NCBI GenBank assembly: GCA_039881145.1
Contig: JAYKKI010000007.1
Span: 44,016,001 to 44,080,000, forward strand
From: Druceiella hillmani
Taxonomy: Eukaryota > Arthropoda > Insecta > Lepidoptera > Hepialidae
DNA length: 64,000 nucleotides
Reading direction: 5' to 3'
Shown: positions 59,994-64,000 of the stretch, one piece after another
Layout of the letters: every line of letters starts with the position of its first letter
How positions within the stretch are numbered: the first letter of the stretch is position 1
Position numbers and translations under genes: made by a program
The notes under the pieces: model-generated
The model's database searches: none
Seen by the model: only the letters and a program-made list of their open reading frames with translations
What the model was told of the DNA's origin: nothing

Positions 59994-60657
59994 ATGGATG
60001 ACATTAATATGCATATGAGACACTGTCACTGTTTCAAGTACCAATCTGGTCACTCTGCTGTAGAAGCCACATGTAACATATGTCAATGCGTAGCACCTGC
60101 AGTAATATCTGAAGCTACTGCAAAACGATAGTTTCAGCAGTTTCGCAGCGACGATTATTCCCTGAGTAACCAAACACGCTGTGGTCGACCGGTGGAATTG
60201 GATAGCGACAGGTTAAAATTACTTATTGAAGAAGATAGCCGACTAACGACATGCTGTGGATAGCACCTGATTTCGGGTGCTCCCACGAAACTATGGAGAA
60301 TCATTTACATTGCTTGGGATAAAGACTGAAATACGGTGCGTTGGTACTACATGAACTTAACTCGTACCAGCCGTATTCGTAGCCCAGTACTCTTTAGCCA
60401 AACAGACCAGCCTTAATGTTTTGAATTTTGCTTTGACACAGATTCCCCACCCGCTATATTCCTCTGAACTTGCACCCACTGATTGTTCTTTGTTTAGATC
60501 GCGCAGTAACGCCTTACGCGAAAAAAAAACTTTGATGTTGAAGATCTCCTATGACAATTCATAGAACAATTTTTTTTACGCAAATGCTATCCTCTTCCTG
60601 CCAGTGCGTTGGACACATGTAGTACAAAATGATGGTGAATATTATATCGCCGATTAA
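59994..60657 (+). pseudogene. mariner-family transposase fossil
   Basis: From ATG at 59994 the frame gives HCHCFKYQSGHSAVEATCNI, matching the first helix-turn-helix of mariner transposases (HxFxxGxSAxEAxxxIxxVYG). It is followed, after a stop, by FQQFRSDDYSL and TRCGRPVELDSDRLKLLIEE (second helix region with GRP motif), then a shifted CSHETMENHLHCLG, the SxxTVxxHLHxLG piece. The central catalytic part is deleted; the end resumes near 60450 with YSSELAPTDCSLFRS (YSPDLAPSDYHLFRS) and closes with VQNDGEYYIAD before TAA at 60655. About 220 codons remain of the usual 345. Flanking inverted repeats were not found. Confidence 0.9.
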
Positions 60658-60659
60658 TA

Positions 60660-61175
60660 ATTTTAAATTGGACGATTAATAATTTTATATTACAAGTTCT
60701 TCAGTTCAAGTAGCTTTCACATATTTGTGTCACATACACGTTGCTTATTTGCTTAAATTCATGAACATTATTTGCGCATATTTTATTATGAAAGAAAAAA
60801 AATCATGTATTTATACCTGAAGTTCAGTACTATTAGCGTTGATCTTTTTATACGAATTGAAATTATGACTTTGTTTTAAATTCAAACAAAGTACACTTTA
60901 GCTACTAGGGTCGAGTTAAGAGTACGCATTTAGAAAATACCTGCTATGTACGAGTAGTCTACTACGAAGTTACCTTAAACATTTAGTTATGCATAAAGTT
61001 TGAAAATGTTGACATCCCATAGTATTTTTATTAAACTATTTTCAAATAATAACATTACCGTTAATCACATAATTAGATTACATAGCATATTTCCCATGTG
61101 GGTAAATCTGCAATATGTGCAGTGTATATTTTTGAAACTGATTTAAATGTTTTACGATTTCTGTGAATTGAAGTT
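60660..61175. other. spacer with a small duplication
   Basis: CGATTAATAATTTTAAATTG is followed directly by CGATTAATAATTTTATATTA (about 60651-60693), overlapping the end of the mariner fossil. No other feature. Confidence 0.5.
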
Positions 61176-61179
61176 TCAG

Positions 61180-61358
61180 GAGTCGAGAGTCATATTAAAT
61201 GGGAGATTCGACAGTACTAAGTAATATAGTATCTTGTACTGGAGTAATTTTTTGCAAAAATATTCAATAATTAAATATTTTCGCAAAAAATTACGCCAAT
61301 ACAAGAAATTATAGTACTTTGTACTGTCGAATCTCCCATGTAATATGATTCTCGACTC
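61180..61358. mobile_element. foldback element of about 180 bp
   Basis: Left GAGTCGAGAGTCATATTAAA, GGGAGATTCGACAGTACTAA and AATTTTTTGCAAAAATATT are matched on the right, in reverse complement and in reverse order, by CGCAAAAAATTACG, AGTACTTTGTACTGTCGAAT and CTCCCATGTAATATGATTCT, ending CTCGACTC. Arms are about 84 bases with a loop of about 10. It has no coding capacity. It may be a miniature inverted-repeat element; no obvious target duplication is seen. Confidence 0.85.
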
Positions 61359-62248
61359 GTAAAAATTACGAGATTGTAGAAGCTCGAATAATCAATTTAA
61401 AACAATTTACAGACATCATAAAATATTTAAGTCATTTTCATAAAATATGTAAAAGGTTTAAGTCATTTTCGTAAAATGTGTTAATTTCGCATAAAATGCG
61501 TATTATAAATTTCAAAAAATATTATTTTGTTATATCCACAAGCTATAACTATTTAAAAACAACTGTGGTATTACCAATTACCAAAACATTACACAAAGAA
61601 AAAGCTTCTATTTTACGATTACATTATTGTACTCTTTAATTATATGCTAGGTATGAATCAACGTTGCAAGAATCAGTAAAATAAAGCTTTCACTCCATAT
61701 AAATCATGTAAAGAAGTTAAATGTAATTAATATGACCTATTTCATTATTCTCAGGTCTCCTTAGTAATTTCATATTCGTTTGTTACAGATTCACAGTTTT
61801 AATATATTCAGACCTATATGCATAAACAATCTCTACAGATTTAGACCTATGTGCATTTCGTAGTTAGGTGCTTCAAATGAAGATTAATGTAAGATCAGTT
61901 AATACACCTGTGAATGGCTCTACCTTGAGATGGTGCCGGTATCTTAAAAATTAAACAGAACAAAATAATAATATAAATGCCCATGATATATTTTTCACTT
62001 TTAATAAATGTTATTGGCGCAAAATTGTTTAGTGTTGAAAGTTTCTTGAAATGTAATGCAGGTAAAAGACGTGGTACTCTCTGACTCTTAAAGAGGTGAA
62101 AAGAGTAGGTTATATGAAGCTAAATATATTTTGAGAAACTCGCGTAGTTCACTTTTTCTACAAGTGTTTTTCCTTAAATTATAACCGAATATTGTTCATA
62201 ATAAATAATGACTTTTATTAATAAACTGTTACAAGCAAAAAGTAGATA
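61359..62248. other. intergenic with a small tandem repeat
   Basis: TTTAAGTCATTTTC and ATAAAAT(A/G)TG(T/C) units recur three times at about 61425-61500. Nothing else recognised. Confidence 0.4.
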
Positions 62249-62612
62249 ATGCCAGCCGATCAAATTTTCATATTTTACGCTCCCTTTATTCGCAGACGCT
62301 GCGCCCTACTTTTCCGTCGTAACAAACAAAAAAGAAAAACTAGTCCACAAAAAGTAAAGATTATGAAGAAAACGAAGTTGCTAACATTCCTCTATAATTT
62401 TGGCCCTGTCACAGTCTATTTGCGAATATTATAGATCAGAGACTGGAATGAACAGGATAGAGGTTACGACATCGTTTGTTATTCGCCATATATTTGGCTC
62501 GGAAAATCCGTATGTTTTTGGCCCTTGCGAAAACACAGTTCCGGGCCTTCCAATGCTGAAAAATAAAGTTCACTAGGCAAATCTGTGGAATTAATGATGA
62601 TAAATAGTTACA
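62249..62612. repeat. block paralogous to 47640-47990
   Basis: AAAGATTATGAAGAAAACG, GTCTATTTGCGAA, GATCAGAGACTGG, GGTTACGACATCG, AAATAAAGTTCAC and TTAATGATGATAAATAG keep the order of the first locus. The plus frame of 61 codons (62249-62434) is not shared with the first locus. Confidence 0.6.
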
Positions 62613-62654
62613 CGTAGAAATACTTTGATAGACTTTTAAAGTTTTCTTCCTTTT

Positions 62655-62710
62655 AAGGTTTCGTGCCTCAAAAGAAAAAAAAACAAACGGAACTCTTGAT
62701 CATAACTGTT
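62655..62710 (+). repeat. R1 repeat, short fragment
   Basis: AGGTTTCGTGCCTCAAAAG, AAACGGAACTCTTG and ATCATAACTG correspond to the first 50 bases of the R1 family. Confidence 0.5.
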
Positions 62711-62911
62711 TATCTAGGAAATCATTCAGCGATGAAATACGTACTATAGTATTACAATAATTCAAATTTAAGTTGCATAAATCTTAATAGTTAACATTTA
62801 TAAGGCAATTTTTGTGCGGGTAAATGAAGTGCCCAAATAATCATTTTTTTTTAAATTGCGTGCTTCATTTGAAAGTTACAAGGAATCCTTTGCTACATAA
62901 ATACTACTTTT

Positions 62912-63118
62912 AAGAATTTTAAGTAAGATATCTCTTGAGATATTTGTAAAAATGTTCACAAGAAACATGTCCTTCGTTCCATAGAATTTTACACTAGCTA
63001 CATATCTCTTGAGATATTTCTAAAAATGATCACAAAAACATGTCCCTCCTTCCAAAGAATTTTACGTAAGATACATATCTCTTGAAATGTTCTAAAAATG
63101 TTCACAATAAATATCCAT
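62912..63118. repeat. tandem repeat, about 72 bp, three copies
   Basis: Copies start at about 62912, 62983 and 63056. Each runs AGAATTTTA, TAAGATA or CTACATA, TCTCTTGAGATATTTCTAAA, ATGTTCACAAGAAACATGTC and TTCCA. The core ATATCTCTTGAGATAT is palindromic in the first two copies; the third has lost it (CTCTTGAAATG). Confidence 0.85.
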
Positions 63119-63124
63119 CTGTCT

Positions 63125-63610
63125 CCGTCTTTGAAACTGCTACGTTCAAAATAGTGAAAACAACTATCTGACTAGAAGTTTATCTGAAAACTATGGCAAT
63201 AACTCAAAATTTCATAATTTTTGTGGATTTTACTATATTTACCGTTGTAAAAGATATAATAGGTGAGATATTTACATGAAGAAACGTATTATTAATACTT
63301 GTAGTCGGGTTTATTTTTACCTAGATGAGTACTAAACTTAACAAGTTATATGGTAATCGTGTACGTTACCTTGACAAGTTATATATTTTCTGTTCCTTAT
63401 ACTACTTAGGCTAAATTTTTTCTCTCACTAAATATCCTTCAAAATGCTTCCTTCAAATAGTTTCATTACCGATGGAAAATACAATAAACGAAGGAAAGTT
63501 ATTGGAAAATAATTGCTTTAATACCCACGCACGATTGCTCCAAAGTTGAATAAGTACATAAAAATATATTAATTTAAATATTTCGCAATTTTTAGTGGTA
63601 TATATCAAAT
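63125..63610. other. intergenic, no gene seen
   Basis: Contains short repeats of GACAAGTTATAT near 63345-63385. The minus frame 63453-63644 runs into the hairpin below and is unsupported. Confidence 0.35.
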
Positions 63611-63617
63611 TATTAAC

Positions 63618-63703
63618 CCATATGTTCCAGTACGTTGCGGACATTCTGACAGGGCAATAAACCCTGTCAGAATGTCTGCAACGTACTAGAGTTTTTCATA
63701 TGG
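63618..63703. repeat. strong 26-bp hairpin with outer arms
   Basis: The arm AGTACGTTGC[G]GACATTCTGACAGGG (63629-63654) pairs with 63662-63687 with a single mismatch, around the loop CAATAAA. Outer CCATATG (63618-63624) pairs with CATATGG (63697-63703). The left flank reads TTAACCCATATG. It could be a very small foldback element or a hairpin RNA. Confidence 0.85.
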
Positions 63704-64000
63704 AATTCCCACGATTTTCATGATATTGAATATGTCGCAATTTTATTCAACTCGTTAGGCCGTAATATTCTTAGAAATAATGCAGTTATCTGGTGTTCGT
63801 AGTTACATCCTCATATTTTAAAGAGCACTAAAACGCTTAACATATTTTTGTATCACAAAATGTGTGATGATAGCACTTTATGCATTTGGCTTTTACATAA
63901 GAGGACTATGTCATAATTTATTTCACCTGCCTAGAGGGCGCACGAATATCCTGTAGTGTTCACATTATTCAGGTTGTTTAACACATTATCACGATTACAG
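63704..64000. other. intergenic to window end
   Basis: Nothing recognised. Confidence 0.35.

Noticed and set aside
1..64000. CRISPR arrays, bacterial promoters, ribosome binding sites and operons
   Set aside because: The window is eukaryotic in all respects; no regularly spaced repeats or operon-like gene sets exist.

Overview
This is a 64 kb stretch of AT-rich nuclear DNA from an animal, most likely an arthropod and probably an insect. The evidence is: no intact protein-coding gene; fossils of piggyBac, mariner/Tc1, Ty3/gypsy and Ty1/copia elements; long (TA)n and (CA)n microsatellites; and copies of a dispersed repeat (GGTTCCGTAC... followed by a CTGTCTGTCTG stretch) that I associate with insect, especially lepidopteran, genomes. 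The taxonomic call is from memory of repeat families and is an inference.

Region 1 (about 1.0-35.6 kb) is a degraded tandem macro-repeat. The same blocks recur in the same order and orientation in at least five units, I (1015-11865), II (11866-19015), III (19016-22850, lacking its first half), IV (22851-27645) and V (27646-32430), plus a faint sixth partial unit near 34.3-35.5 kb. Similarity is concentrated in islands. A is GC-richer and ends in a consensus splice donor. B is a block upstream of a CTGCGTGTC core. D and E carry a conserved GTAAG. G is a block of about 300 bp with an ATTTGCAT octamer. A sub-repeated H zone closes each unit. Unit I is interrupted by a decayed piggyBac element (about 2540-4897). 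A copia integrase remnant lies just before the array (120-480, minus). Unit V contains a possible, weakly supported chemoreceptor-like remnant (28536-28968, minus).

Region 2 (35.6-49.2 kb) is intergenic-looking DNA with microsatellites, a degraded mariner-family transposase (41690-42420, minus), local tandem duplications, and three of the four members of a palindromic foldback repeat family (38598-38871, 46844-47051, 49060-49226; the fourth is in unit IV at 24944-25057).

Region 3 (49.7-55 kb) is denser in coding remains: an unidentified decayed gene on the minus strand (49765-50525) with a splice donor; a fragment of a conserved repeat-associated insect protein on the plus strand (51423-51787); and a gypsy-type reverse transcriptase/RNase H fossil (53640-54960).

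Region 4 (55-64 kb) holds microsatellites, a mariner transposase fossil (59994-60657), two foldback hairpins (61180-61358 and 63618-63703), a block at 62249-62612 paralogous to 47640-47990, and a threefold 72-bp tandem repeat (62912-63118). Nothing here forms an operon or pathway. The interest lies in the tandem array, the foldback family and the unidentified decayed gene.
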